From Reticulitermes lucifugus (taxonomy: Eukaryota > Arthropoda > Insecta > Blattodea > Rhinotermitidae), in NCBI GenBank assembly GCA_026260175.1, contig JAKCWW010006639.1, positions 1 to 29,815 of the forward strand: a stretch of DNA of 29,815 nt. The letters run 5' to 3'. The notes beneath the pieces were generated by a model. The model did not search any database. It was not told where the DNA came from and worked only from the letters and a program-made list of their open reading frames with translations. The position numbers and the translations under genes are program-made. Numbering within the stretch: position 1 is the stretch's first letter; every line of letters begins with the position of its first letter. Below, piece after piece: positions 19,576 through 29,504 of the stretch.

Positions 19576-19633
19576 GTTTCATCTGAGGACGGGGGAAGAT
19601 CCAGTTCCCGAAACGTTGTGTTATCTTTGAAAC
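19576..19633 (+). ncRNA. Hammerhead-like motif (second stem III type)
   Basis: Stem I outer pairing GTTTCA/TGAAAC (19576-19581 and 19628-19633), core CTGAGGA (19583-19589), stem II GGGAA/TTCCC (19593-19597 and 19605-19609), GAAA (19610-19613), then CGTT with GTT as the cleavage triplet. Stem III can form only between two molecules through the palindrome ACGT. Three unpaired bases separate the core and stem II, so the fit is looser than for the copies at 1907 and 13094. Confidence 0.5.
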
Positions 19634-19819
19634 TTTAGACGGTGGACAAGTCCAGAAATCGAGTAATCGTACACTTAAATCGATGGCTTCCGCACCGAGA
19701 TATTCACATTTGCTAGGGGCAGGGCTGTTAATGCATCCGAAACCAGTTTCTTAACTTCCAGTTTACCATTGCGGTGCCTCTTTTTGTTGTCGTTTATTAT
19801 ATTTCATGTCTAATATTAC

Positions 19820-19824
<5 letters not shown>

Positions 19825-19854
<30 letters not shown>
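19825..19854. repeat. (AT)15 microsatellite
   Basis: An uninterrupted AT dinucleotide run. Confidence 0.95.
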
Positions 19855-19856
<2 letters not shown>

Positions 19857-20378
19857 CTTTTTGTGTTTACTGAAGGATCTGACAACTTAAGTTTGATGAA
19901 TGTTAAGAGCAGCCACGTTTCTCCTAATCCCGTTTCCCTTATGGCCTTCGGGTCTTGCCAACCGCCCGAGTTTTTAAAGCAACTTAAACCCTGATATTTG
20001 AAATTCGAAGTTGTCGTAGCGGTGCTGTTGAAGATTTCGGTCTTTTGAGATAAGACGCCATGTTGATTAGAAAACAGATGCCAACGTTTCGGAGTTGCTC
20101 CCTGCCTCTTTCCCAAGATATTCCAATAAGACGGTGACTACCCTGAAAAATGTATCAAGTCTACACGGCGTAACACGCCAGAAAAGTGGAATCTTCGTAC
20201 ATCTAGGTCTTGGTGAAGTGTTGTATTAAATGTTCATTTAAGTCAGAATTTTGTATTCGTAGACCTAAGTCCACTGAACACTTGGAAAGTGAGATGTTAC
20301 TAAGTTCGTGACTCTATGATTAAGAATATGCTGCAATCACAATTTTGCGAGGAAAAAAATTCTTCTTCTCCACTGGCT

Positions 20379-20570
20379 CTACGGTCCATGCACTACCCTG
20401 GCCTCCTTCAGTATCAATCTCCAGGCCTCTCTATCCCTAGCTGTTTTTCTCCAATTTCTAACACCCATTTTTTCAGATCATTTTCAACATCGTCCAACCA
20501 TCGCTTTCTTGGCTTTCCAACGGACCATTTTCCTTCTGGGGAGGAAAAAAAGCATCCACTCTTATGCATA
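20379..20570 (-). pseudogene. 3' end of a non-LTR retrotransposon ORF, frameshifted
   Basis: On the minus strand the frame reads PEGKWSVGKPRKRWLDDVE, a motif typical of the extreme C-terminus of arthropod non-LTR retrotransposon polyproteins (G-R/K-P-R-x-R-W-x-D-D-V). Just after NDLKK, at a run of six A (20473-20468), the conserved continuation moves to another frame (a GVRNWR segment, then DREAW and a KEAR segment) and ends at a TAG at 20381-20379. No reverse transcriptase or endonuclease domain precedes it, so this is a 5'-truncated dead copy. The clade is uncertain. Confidence 0.7.
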
Positions 20571-21489
20571 CGGTTCGTGCAAAATTGTACTATCAATATA
20601 CTGTAGTTACATCAGCAAGAAAACAATCACTGTGTCACAAATCTTGTTGTGCCTCACTTTTACGCCTTTAAAGCGCAAGACAACCATCAAACTGTAATAC
20701 AATTTTTATACATCGTGTCCATGAATGCTATTTTCAAATTTGAGACGTTACAATTTGTATAATATGAAAGATGTTTCAAGGAAATTTTCTTTGATTCACA
20801 TTGTGGATACACGACGGAGTTGTAACCAGTAGTAGGCCTATTGCAAGATGACAATAATTTTATCCATTGGGCCATTACGTTAAAATAGAACTGTCTCCAG
20901 ATGTTGCAATGGTGGTTAATGCCACAGTTGAAGGGAAATTTGTAAATTCTTATTTTACAGCCAGACTTATCCGCACCATATTTTTTTTTGTAAGAAAGCG
21001 AGCCTGTACTTGGATGAAGGCTTTGATTGGAGGACCTATGGAATTCCACACCCTTCCCCCCGATCAGCACTCCATCATTCTTTGAAGCTCTGAATACTAC
21101 ACGTCATAAAGGCGTCTGAAAGAGTTTATCACAACACGCCAGCAAAAGTGCGTCTTAAAGTACATTTTCGATTCGGTATTAGCGTTATAGCAGGGTTAAA
21201 TGTTGTCACTGACGTTGCACTTTGCTTGATTATGACTGAGAAATAACTAAATCAGGTGTTGTACGACCTATATTCTTAATCTCAGTCTTCTCGACGAGAG
21301 TTAATTGTGAAAAACTGATGGCCTGTAAACACGTCGCACTGTTCTTGTTCATGTTTATCTTAAAATTGCAACTACTAAAATTAAAACATTCACAAATATG
21401 GTTTTGAAAATATTTAGGTAAAAATATGCATAAAAATTCCAGCGTTTGAAACGTTAGAAAAGGTAAATAGGGATAAGAAGTCCTTTACA
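20571..21489. other. Non-coding stretch
   Basis: Overlapping frames on both strands (20867-21085 plus, 21070-20687 minus) have no recognisable domain. Nothing else seen. Confidence 0.45.
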
Positions 21490-21640
21490 CCCTCTCTGGG
21501 CTGCAGGCCTGCAGCCCGGCCAGCGACCTAACTGTCGCTGTCATCCCACCACTCGTCCTAGTTGCGCTGACCCAACGCACAACGTCTGGGTAGGGCACAG
21601 CCCGCTCGCTTTCCGCAGCGCTTAAGAGTCCGGCGCAAGT
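21490..21640. repeat. GC-rich island with a 20-bp perfect palindrome
   Basis: The 150-base patch is much more GC-rich than both sides. It starts with a perfect palindrome at 21498-21517 centred on an AGGCCT core. Its sharp edges suggest an inserted repeat, but I cannot name the family. Confidence 0.35.
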
Positions 21641-21764
21641 ATTTTAATTTCAAATGATTTCATTCATATTCCTGTAAAGAATGTACGTATTTCTCAACGA
21701 AACTTTTATTCAGATGTTTAATTTTTCTCAAAACTTCTGGGAGGAATGCAGTCCAGCAGGCCTT

Positions 21765-21975
21765 ATGGACAAGCCGCCCCTGGATTAGACTATCGGCCGA
21801 TTGACTGTCTAACTAGGTCCTGCAGAAGCAGGAGAGTTCTCTGTTTACAACATCCATATCGGCTCTGGTGCCCACACAGTCTTGGTGCCAATGAATACTG
21901 GAGCTCCTTCCTGCGGGTAAAGTGGCCGGGTCTTGCACGTAACTCACTTTAATCAAGCCCCGAGGTTCATTTACA
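21765..21975 (+). repeat. tRNA-derived SINE (family 1), heavily diverged
   Basis: Matches in order: ATCGGCTCTGGTGCCCACAC, CAATGAATACTGGAGCTCCT, GCGGGTAAAGTGGCCGGGTC and CCCCGAGGTTCATTT. The tRNA head is not convincing. Confidence 0.6.
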
Positions 21976-23224
21976 CTGCTTTCCCCATACGTCTTCATGA
22001 AGTGGAGCTTAATTAAAGAAATCAGGTAGCCTATAGATACACTGTGTCTTAACAGGAAGTTAACATCTGAAAATGTGGTTGCACTCATTGTCGTGACAGT
22101 GCAACATCGGTTGCTAGGGACAAATAACAGTCCTGCTGACGGCCTTGAGATACACTCCGTCGAATCTTTATTGCACATTCCAGTCCGCGAGAAAGAAGTC
22201 TTCAAACAAACGGAATGCATAAATACAGCTACATTTATTACACAGAACACTAGAGAACATGTCATTTCTCGACTTCTCTGTTTGGGAATACTAGTGACAT
22301 TATCGATATATTTCAAGTATGATCCTTGTAGAGAATTCGCTAAGATTCTTGCATGTGTAGAAACTATTTTTTAACTTTTCACACTAATCACCGGTTTTGT
22401 TGTCTTAATATACTTTCTTATGAGTTTTAGAGTCTGATTCCTTTCAAAGGTACTTTTGCCTTCTGTTCAGAAATCTTCTAATTTTCCGTGTACCTAATAA
22501 ACACTCAAACCGTGTTCTGTCCACGCCTGAAAACATATTGTCTGTCTTGTATATAGCTAATCCAGTCTTTGTATTCTAAATATCGAATGCCTCGAAGTTT
22601 CCGATGCGCACCAGCATTGAAATCTCCCAATTTCTTGTCCGTGTTGCAAGTTGAGCACATCCATGTTCAGTACATACCAAACCACTACTGAGCTGGTCTA
22701 AATTTCTTGTCCCTACACACCGTTAACCTCATCCAAGTTTGTTAAACCTACCCACAAACACATTGTCATCGATAAGGAAAGTACGTTAGCAATCCAGACT
22801 TTAAGGTTCTTCAGCAGCACCATGCTGTAACTGTGCAGATATTTATAAATATTAGCAGGCGCTAAGATTAGCTGCGTGTAGAGAAAACATCTGCTCTGAT
22901 AGCCATCTGGTATAGCAGAGGTCTTGGCTTACTACTATCCATGACATAAATTCTGCCCTCTTATATTATCATCATTTTACATTTTAACAGTTACTTTGTT
23001 CAGGGACTATCTCTTATTGCTGCTGCATACATTCATGCATGCACACACATTAAAAGCGTTTTATGCTTTATGGCACAGAAACGTAAGTTTCGCGGGTGGC
23101 GCGGGGAGCACGAGGGCGGAGTTGGGCATGTTTCTTGTGAGTGCTTGTTCAATATCGCACACTTCTATCTCATAGCGGCATCGCGATGGACCCAAGAGCA
23201 TGATAGTCGTGCACGGTGGCAACT
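21976..23224. other. Non-coding stretch
   Basis: No domain in the short frames and no repeat recognised. A GC-rich segment near 23090-23130 leads into the minisatellite. Confidence 0.45.
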
Positions 23225-23815
23225 TGGCTGCAGCTAGCATGACTGTATTCGGTCTCTTGTTTCGCAGTGACTGGTTTCTTATGAAGCAGTCAACTGACTT
23301 TTGTTGCAGAGTGATTGGTCACTTGTTGCGAGTTATTCAACCGAGTGGCTCGTTGGGAAAAACTGCGTTCTTGTGTGAAGCATGCAACAGAAGTCTGGTG
23401 TTGCGAATTGGTCGAGTGCTGTCTACTGTCGCAGAGAAACCAATAACAAAGTCTTAGTCTAAGTTTTAGAGAAACTAAGAGTCTCTAGTTGCAGAATAAT
23501 TGGTTTCTTTTTTCGAAGTAACCAACTGAAATCTGTTTATCCGGAGTAACGAACTTCTTAGTCTATTGTTAAGAAGTAACTAAAGGTCTCTTCCTGCTGA
23601 CACCAAATATTCCTGTTGTTGCAGAATAACTAACAGTCCGTTGCGCCGTAACTAACAGTCCGTTGCGCCGTAACTAAACAGTCTGTTGCTTCAGAGTGTC
23701 GAAGGGCTTGTTGTTGCCAACTAACCAATCACTCGATCTATTGTTACTGAATAACTAAGTAGCCTGTTCTTGCGTAGCAACCAACCGAATCTCCTTGTTG
23801 CGTAGTAGCTACAGA
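23225..23815. repeat. Degenerate minisatellite, units about 22-30 bp
   Basis: About 20 loosely repeated units share GTTGC(A/G)..GTAACTAAC..GTC. Two adjacent units, 23628-23649 and 23650-23671, are identical over 22 bases, and a third variant follows. Other units have drifted, e.g. TTGTTGCAGAGTGATTGGTC near 23300 and TTGCGTAGCAACCAACCG near 23770. Unit length varies. Each unit tends to keep a CAAC/TAAC core. Confidence 0.7.
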
Positions 23816-23896
23816 AGTATTCGGGAGGTGACAGTAACCCACTCCCCCCAGCCAATCGAATTTGACATAACACATGAAAGAACTCTTTACATACAT

Positions 23897-23912
23897 GTAT
23901 ATATATATATAT
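23897..23912. repeat. Short AT microsatellite
   Basis: TATATATATATATAT run after GTACATACATG-like sequence. Confidence 0.8.
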
Positions 23913-24003
23913 TTCATGTTATATACTTCCGAGACGTGGCATTTGGAACGAGAAAAATACCATCTCAGTGTCAGATGTTCATATAATGGTTATAATAATA
24001 ATT

Positions 24004-24080
24004 ATTCCATGGCTAACAGTCCCTAGTGGGCCAGGAAGAAAGTCACAACAGAATGTTAATATTATGGAGGCTTCAGATTC
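24004..24080 (-). repeat. SINE family 2, 3' fragment
   Basis: CCATGGCTAACAGTCCCTAGTGGGCCAG followed by ATGGAGGCTTCAG corresponds to the tail of the 4748-5010 copy (CCATGGCGCAACAGCCCCTAG..GGGCC, then TTGAGGCTTCACG). The head is absent. Confidence 0.55.
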
Positions 24081-25302
24081 CATTTTGGTCAGAAGGCGAA
24101 TTATCAAGACTAAGTAATTTCTAGTGTTTTCGTCAGTTTTCCATGAAATTTCGTAACAGAACCTTAAAATTTCCATTACCGCTTCCTTTCACATAATTTA
24201 TTTTTATCTTTCCATATAGCTTAAGGTAAGCCTAACCTACAGCTAAGAAAAATCGTTAATTAAAATAATCTAGAACAGAAACTGGCACACATAAACAAAT
24301 GACAGTACTGTTCCGGGGTTAGACATGGTAGATATGAACCCAAACTCCTCTGGAAATAAAAAACAGATACTTTTTAATTTAGATATCCCGTTGTGTTACT
24401 TAATGTTAGAAAATAGTACTTAAGTACCATCAGCACAACATCTATCAAATCAAATTATAGCAATATATTTCATTGTCTTCCCTGGAGGATTCTCCTTGTT
24501 TTTTCGTGTGATGTGCGATAGTATATTAGGGATATCCCTAAGTAACTACGTTTATTACTGCAATAAATTAATTAATAAAATCTAATTAATGTTGGACCAC
24601 ACTTTTAGATGCATTATAAGTTCAGGTTAGTGACTGTAAAATTTGTTTAATTTGTATATATTAGATTATGTGTTAGTTCTTTGTTTCCTTATGTCGTATG
24701 TCTGGTAAGTATCCAAACGTTATTCCTTTTATCACAATTTCATCACAAAATCTGCACAGAATTTTGAGCAATAAATTGAGGCTGCGGTTGTAAATGAGGC
24801 TTCTATATGTTCATGCCCTTGTCAAATACAGGTATAATGCATTTAAAATAATATTTCAATAGTCAGTTAAATGTAAATAAAGAAAATAAATAACAAGAGC
24901 TGAAAAAAATGGAAGGAAAAAATAAAGACTTCGCAATTCGAAGAGGGAGTAGGGCACGCAGTTTGTGTGTGGTTCGTATATCTTCTTATTAACGATAATC
25001 TTTTGTGTTGTCTACCCTGATGTATGTGTAATACAAATGTAAATTTGTATCTTGGGGAATGAAAGGAAAGACATCCTATCAACTAGTCAAGTTTCCCGAA
25101 AATTTACTGCAGTTTTCACAGAAAAAGAGGAGCACCGTTGATCCCTATCCTCAACCAGAGGAATTCGGTCCGCATCCTCAAATCCTTTTCCTGTAAGAGC
25201 CCTTTCAATAATATATTTCCATCTACACATGTCTCCCATTTGACCCGTTTATATTTTCCTCTAAAATATTTCATGCACTTAGTTATACCTTGACTAGACG
25301 AC
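24081..25302. other. AT-rich non-coding stretch
   Basis: No gene, tRNA-like head or named repeat was recognised. The minus frame 25403-25116 runs into the next SINE. Confidence 0.45.
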
Positions 25303-25494
25303 CTAGACCGGCGCTGGGGCCTACCCAGCCTCCTGTACAATGGGTACCGGGTCATTCCCGGGGGTAAAACGGCCGGGGCGTGGCGTTCACCACCTACCCC
25401 CATCTAGCGCCGAGGTTAAAGAAAGAGTAGAGCTATACCTCTATTCCCCCTCTGGGCCTTCATGGCCTGTTCTAGGGTGAACTTTACCTTTTAC
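25303..25494 (+). mobile_element. tRNA-derived SINE (family 1), young-looking, 5' truncated
   Basis: It starts at AGACCGGCGCTGGGGCCTAC and keeps a clean body: CAATGGGTACCGGGTCATTC, CCGGGGGTAAAACGGCCGGG, CATCTAGCGCCGAGGTTAAA and GGGCCTTCATGGCCTGTTCT. The 3' 90 bases are almost identical to 12258-12350, so both belong to one recent subfamily. The tRNA head is missing, as in a truncated retroinsertion. Confidence 0.88.
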
Positions 25495-25847
25495 CTAAGT
25501 GATGTATGTCTCCCATCCCTTCATTACTATTTGATCATGCTATCTATATGTTAATGTAGTTTACAAATTATAAATCTCCTTATTACGAAGTTTTTCCACA
25601 GTCAGTCTATTTTTTATAACTACGTAAAACGTAAGAGAGATAATGCAGTAGAATATTATATGCTAAATGGTACGGCCAAAATCTGCACGTAAATGATGCA
25701 AATATTCTGTTAATTCTAGTTTATGCAAAGCAAGAGACACGAGTGTTATTTATTTATTTATTTGTGGTATAATTGTCGACACTGAGGGTACCTCAGATTC
25801 TATAATATAATTGTACGATGATAGGAAATAATGAATGGGAAACGATC
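25495..25847. other. AT-rich non-coding stretch
   Basis: Contains only a short ATTT tetranucleotide run at 25746-25761 (TTATTTATTTATTTATTT). Confidence 0.5.
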
Positions 25848-25945
25848 TGGAAGGAAGCGGCCGTGGCTTAGTTTCCGGTAATCTCCGAGCATTTGTGAGG
25901 AGACCGAGGAAAACACTGAAGCCTCTGAGTCAGGGTAGTAGGTGT
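25848..25945 (+). repeat. Possible dispersed insect repeat (GGAAGCGGCCGTGG type)
   Basis: GGAAGGAAGCGGCCGTGGCT, then a drifting middle, 'GAGCATTTG' and 'GAGGAAAACACTGAAGCC', resembles a dispersed repeat common in insect genomes, from memory. It could continue to about 26160. The family assignment is uncertain. Confidence 0.35.
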
Positions 25946-26518
25946 CATAGCCGATTTATGAACCGGACATCACCACCTGCATAAAATTCAGAAGCGTTGC
26001 CCCTTGAATCTACTTTCTCGGTACACATCAGTGTCATGGAGTGACGTGGGAATGAGGTGGCTGAAGATTTCTTGTCCTCCTTCAATAAAAAATAGTCACG
26101 TCACTGACGGAGACGGTTGACATGACCGCATCCTCGATCCAGGTGCTGGCCAACTTATCGAAAAAAATAATTTCTAAGACGTCCTGTTTGTCGATCAGAC
26201 CATTTGTCTAGCTAGGATATTGTGATCGATTTTATTGTCTAACAGATAAAAAGAAAGATGACCTGCACACACCCCAAACAGACAGGTCTATTAAGAATTT
26301 TTTACTTTTACTGAGTTAGAAGATACTGGAGTTATTTAAAAATGAAACACATTTTAAAGAAGGGGCCATTTCCTGATTTTCTCAGATTCGCCGAATCCTG
26401 GGAATAATTTCATAAACTATGGGGAGCTAGATCATGGCAGAGTTCCGTAATTCGGAGGCTTGTGTCGATTTACTGAATGAGTGTAGGTTACTAGAAACAC
26501 ATAAAAACGCCCGTGTAC
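25946..26518. other. Non-coding stretch
   Basis: No named feature; the first part may belong to the preceding repeat. Confidence 0.4.
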
Positions 26519-26590
26519 TAGGTGGATTCGAACCGGAGACCAAAACTTCGCTCGGTCTAAAACAGAGCACATCTAACCACGAGGATCAGT
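26519..26590 (-). repeat. tRNA-like SINE head
   Basis: On the minus strand: TCCTCGTGGTTAGATGTGCT (box A-like) and CCGGTTCGAATCCACC (box B, minus of 26526-26541), about 40 bases apart as in a tRNA. No continuing body was recognised, and stems are imperfect, so it is not a functional tRNA gene. Confidence 0.5.
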
Positions 26591-27134
26591 CGGACAGACG
26601 ATAGCAGTGCGAAATTACATTACTCAGCTAAACTGTACACTAAGTAGATATTTGTATACATACATTCTGTACTGTTCTTTGGAGTGGTTATGTGGAGAGG
26701 GGAATTACATTTTGAATTACGTCTGGTGCCCTTCCAACTTAGGTCAATTGTCATGGGGATACTTGCTATTAAAGAAAAAGAATCTTCTCCAAAATTTTTA
26801 TACTTTTGAATGTTAAGGAGCGTGCCAGATAGCAAAACCTTTCTCGCCGAAAGCTTTTTAATGTGGAGCCAAGATATCAAACATTTCATTTCATATATAA
26901 TACTTTGGAAATATGAGAAATTCCTAAAAGTATTAGTTAGAAACTGAAAGGAACAGGCCACTTGGTAGACTCATGATTATATGGGAGGATAATATTAAAA
27001 TGCCGTTCAAGACATAGGATCTAAGAATGCGGACTGACACCGGATGGGAACAAGTGGCCGGTTTTTGTGAGCGCTGTATTCAACTTGTATTTCCATACAA
27101 CGCCATGAATTTCTTGACCACCCGAAAGTGTTGC
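26591..27134. other. Non-coding stretch
   Basis: A 113-codon minus frame (26961-26620) has no recognisable domain. Nothing else is seen. Confidence 0.45.
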
Positions 27135-27395
27135 CGGTATAGTAACTAGGCTGTGGACTGAACGTCCTAGGATTGCGGTTATATTCCCGGCAGGGGTAAG
27201 AGATTTATCACATCCTGAAAGCGTCCAGGCCAGCTGTGGGGACCACACTGCCTCGTATTCAATGAGTTCCGGGTGTTTCTACCGGGATGTAAAACGGCCT
27301 GGATGGTCACTTACCCCCAATAAGTGCCGAGGTTACAGATGAGTGCAGACATAGCCCCGCTCTCCCGTGTGCCTTCATGGCAAGTATAGCAGGAT
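27135..27395 (+). mobile_element. tRNA-derived SINE (family 1), diverged
   Basis: CCGGTATAGTAACTAGGCTG (head), a box B remnant GCGGTTATATTCCC, GCGTCCAGGCCAGCTGTGGG, TATTCAATGAGTTCCGGGTG, GTAAAACGGCCTGGATGGTC, AAGTGCCGAGGTTACAGATG and GCCTTCATGGCAAGTATAGC, all in the family order. Confidence 0.78.
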
Positions 27396-28781
27396 TACAT
27401 GCACAAAGTCCCCGTCATTTTACATGACAACATTCAGCGCAAGTCTCACAAATCTTACGGTCCTCCTAGCTCGGTCACTTGACTGCAGCTACTACGTAAC
27501 CAGACGAATACTGGCACCTCCACCGCTCTGACTGCAGAAACACACTGATCTACGCGCACATGACTTCGCGCACTCTCCTGACTTGTGACATTAGCCTAGG
27601 CTCGCTAAGGTTTCCTGCGCCTGAAGCTGGAGACTCTGTGGAATTAATCCTGCTGTACAGGGACAACCCTACCTGTACCTTTACTTGCGTCTTGGAATGG
27701 GGTAGAGTACATATGATTTGTGTGCGCAAAACCTCAATTATCGCTCACGGTTTATAAATTTTCATGCAAGATTGTATTTATTGATTTATCTGTAGTCTAA
27801 TGAAAGACGTCATTAACTCAGAATATAGTGTCGAATTATACCGAATAATGAAAGGATGTGTCAGGATACAGTTGTTGTCTGAAAGGACTGATGCAAACAC
27901 GATAAACCATAGTCTTGACAGTCGGTGCCCCGGCTGAAATTCGAACCAAGCACTTTAGTATACAAATCAACTTGTTCGGGTTCCGTGCAAGATAATATTT
28001 ATGTGGGGCCTACTTGGTGCCAATCGTCTTCCAAATTAACTCATTTTATCTGTACATTAGGCCGTACAAAGAAGGAGCGCCTTGCAGAGGAAATTCATCG
28101 TAAAATGTTACGAGTTTGGGGTTAGGAGGTTCATCACATTTCCTAAATTGCTTTTTAATGGGTCCTCTTCATCATCATAAGAAAAGATGTTAAAATGCTT
28201 AATTTAGTTATGGAAAATTTTAAAATTCAGTTTGTCTGTTACTGTACTGAGCGATTATAAACCGGTTGTGCCGGTCAGTCGGCACGCGAGATCCGTTCCC
28301 CCTTTCTTCTCATTCCTACACTTTACAACCCCCAGGCGAACCCTCTTCATAACGTTACCCCTTGTTCTTGTATGGTTACTTGCCCCCATGCAACATCAAA
28401 GCTTCACAGTCACGTGATCACCATAGAACCCAAGACAAGCAAGATAACAAAAGAAACGTCCATGGTTGTTCTGTGTGGAGGAGTTTTGAAAATTACCCGT
28501 ATTTTGGAGTCAAGATATATGACCGGTTTAAAAATGTGGCATGATAACTGATCAAGGGAATAAAATAACCGTTTCACAGGAATGCTTCATTGACGTACAT
28601 AGGCTGTCTAGTACGATAATGGGAGATAAGACATTTCCACAGCATTAATGGAATAAATGAGACATTGAAAATTAAGTCGGCCCAGTATCGTAAACAAAGA
28701 ACCATGTTTACCATAATTCCACATAAGTTGTTTGATATATCTACTAAGTATAAGATATACAAAAAACAAAATTACAAAACA
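27396..28781. other. Non-coding stretch with one Ig-like reading frame
   Basis: Apart from the frame described at 27560-27680, no gene, RNA or repeat was recognised. A tRNA-like box B occurs in isolation near 27938-27950. Confidence 0.45.
27560..27680 (+). pseudogene. Possible relic or unconfirmed exon of a Sidestep-type Ig domain
   Basis: The frame reads LLTCDIS, a gap, then AGDSVELILLYRDN, resembling the first Ig domain of insect Sidestep-family adhesion proteins (LPCDI...GD.V.LVLWYRD). The conserved Trp is Leu here, the spacer is longer than usual, and no convincing acceptor or donor bounds it. It may be a decayed exon copy or a chance likeness over about 30 residues. Confidence 0.2.
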
Positions 28782-28855
28782 GGGGGTAACTAGTGGTAAA
28801 GCATCTGCTTCGTAACCAGTAGTCCCCGTATTGAATCTCAGTACATATCGCCCTG
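28782..28855 (+). repeat. tRNA-Thr-like SINE head
   Basis: GGGGGTAACTAGTGGTAAAGC (box A-like), CTGCTTCGTAACCAG (anticodon arm-like, CGT in the loop) and GTATTGAATCTC (weak box B) follow tRNA order and spacing, and end in CATATCGCCC. Mismatches in the stems and box B exclude a working tRNA. It is probably the head of another SINE or a tRNA pseudogene. Confidence 0.5.
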
Positions 28856-28940
28856 AAATTTTTGGTTTTACTTAATATGTAAAGGCAAAGTATATTGAAG
28901 AGTCGAGTCTTCTGAGATGTTAAGCTGCTTTGACCGATAT

Positions 28941-28987
28941 TTAACCAACGTTTCGAAGGTTCGTAATGCCTTCATCTTCAGGGTTAA
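28941..28987 (-). ncRNA. Hammerhead-like motif with 6-bp stem I (second stem III type)
   Basis: On the minus strand: TTAACC (28987-28982), CTGAAGA (28981-28975), an unpaired T, stem II GAAGG/CCTTC (28973-28969 and 28959-28955), GAAA (28954-28951), CGTT, then GGTTAA (28946-28941) closing a perfect six-pair stem I. The cleavage triplet would be GTT. Stem III has no loop and could form only in a dimer through ACGT. All core positions are intact. Confidence 0.6.
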
Positions 28988-29081
28988 GTAGTACAAGAAG
29001 CATAATTCTTGGGATCCTTGACGCTGAACATGAAGGCACTACAATCGTTCACAACGTGGGTTACAATTTATCAGTCGACAC

Positions 29082-29496
29082 CACGTGCGCAGCCATAATT
29101 TTTCCTTNGGGGGGGGGGGGTGTGACTGACCCTGATGCTGTATATAAGTTATGTTTAATTTTAAAAATTATGTTAAAAATCGTGTCGCAAGTATATCTGT
29201 AACATAACATTGTTTTTAAATGCATATATATACATACAAATATATCTACATATTGCATGACTCACTCACGTACTTTAAATCACAAGGTCTAAGCTTCTTG
29301 GTTTATTTAATTTCATATAAGAATCCTATACTTTATTTTATTTTGTCAAAATTCTAATGTACAGTACTAGTCAGCCGATTTCAGTGGCTGATTTCATATC
29401 ATAATAGAGACTAAAACGCTGAGTATTTTAAATTTCGATTGGTGGGGGCCTGAAGCCCGGAGGTCTCTCCCCCCCCCGCCCTTGGGTGCGCCACTG
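29082..29496. mobile_element. Possible degenerate hAT-type MITE
   Basis: The right end, read inward on the minus strand, is CAGTGGCGCACCCAAGGGCG followed by a G run, resembling hAT terminal repeats. The left end CACGTGCGCAGCCATAATTT, also followed by a G run, is a plausible decayed mate. Flanking octamers GTCGACAC (29074-29081) and TTCAACAC (29497-29504) agree at 6 of 8 bases, as expected for an old 8-bp duplication. There is no transposase. Confidence 0.4.
29107..29120. repeat. Poly-G run with an ambiguous base
   Basis: One N at about 29108 is followed by a run of about 12 G. The N is probably a homopolymer length error rather than a true gap. Confidence 0.85.
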
Positions 29497-29504
29497 TTCA
29501 ACAC

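Noticed and set aside
20035..20117. Another GAAACGTTGG-containing segment on the minus strand, like the 28941 motif
   Set aside because: The matching upstream core reads CTTGGGA rather than CUGANGA and stem II is poor, so it was not called a ribozyme. It may be a related or very decayed copy.
25116..25300. Minus frame with EKDLRMRTEFLWLRIG, reminiscent of dispersed insect repeat translations
   Set aside because: I could not tie it to a named family, and it runs into the adjacent SINE.
27905..27965. Isolated tRNA box B-like GGTTCGAATTTC on the minus strand
   Set aside because: No matching box A at the right distance and no SINE body.
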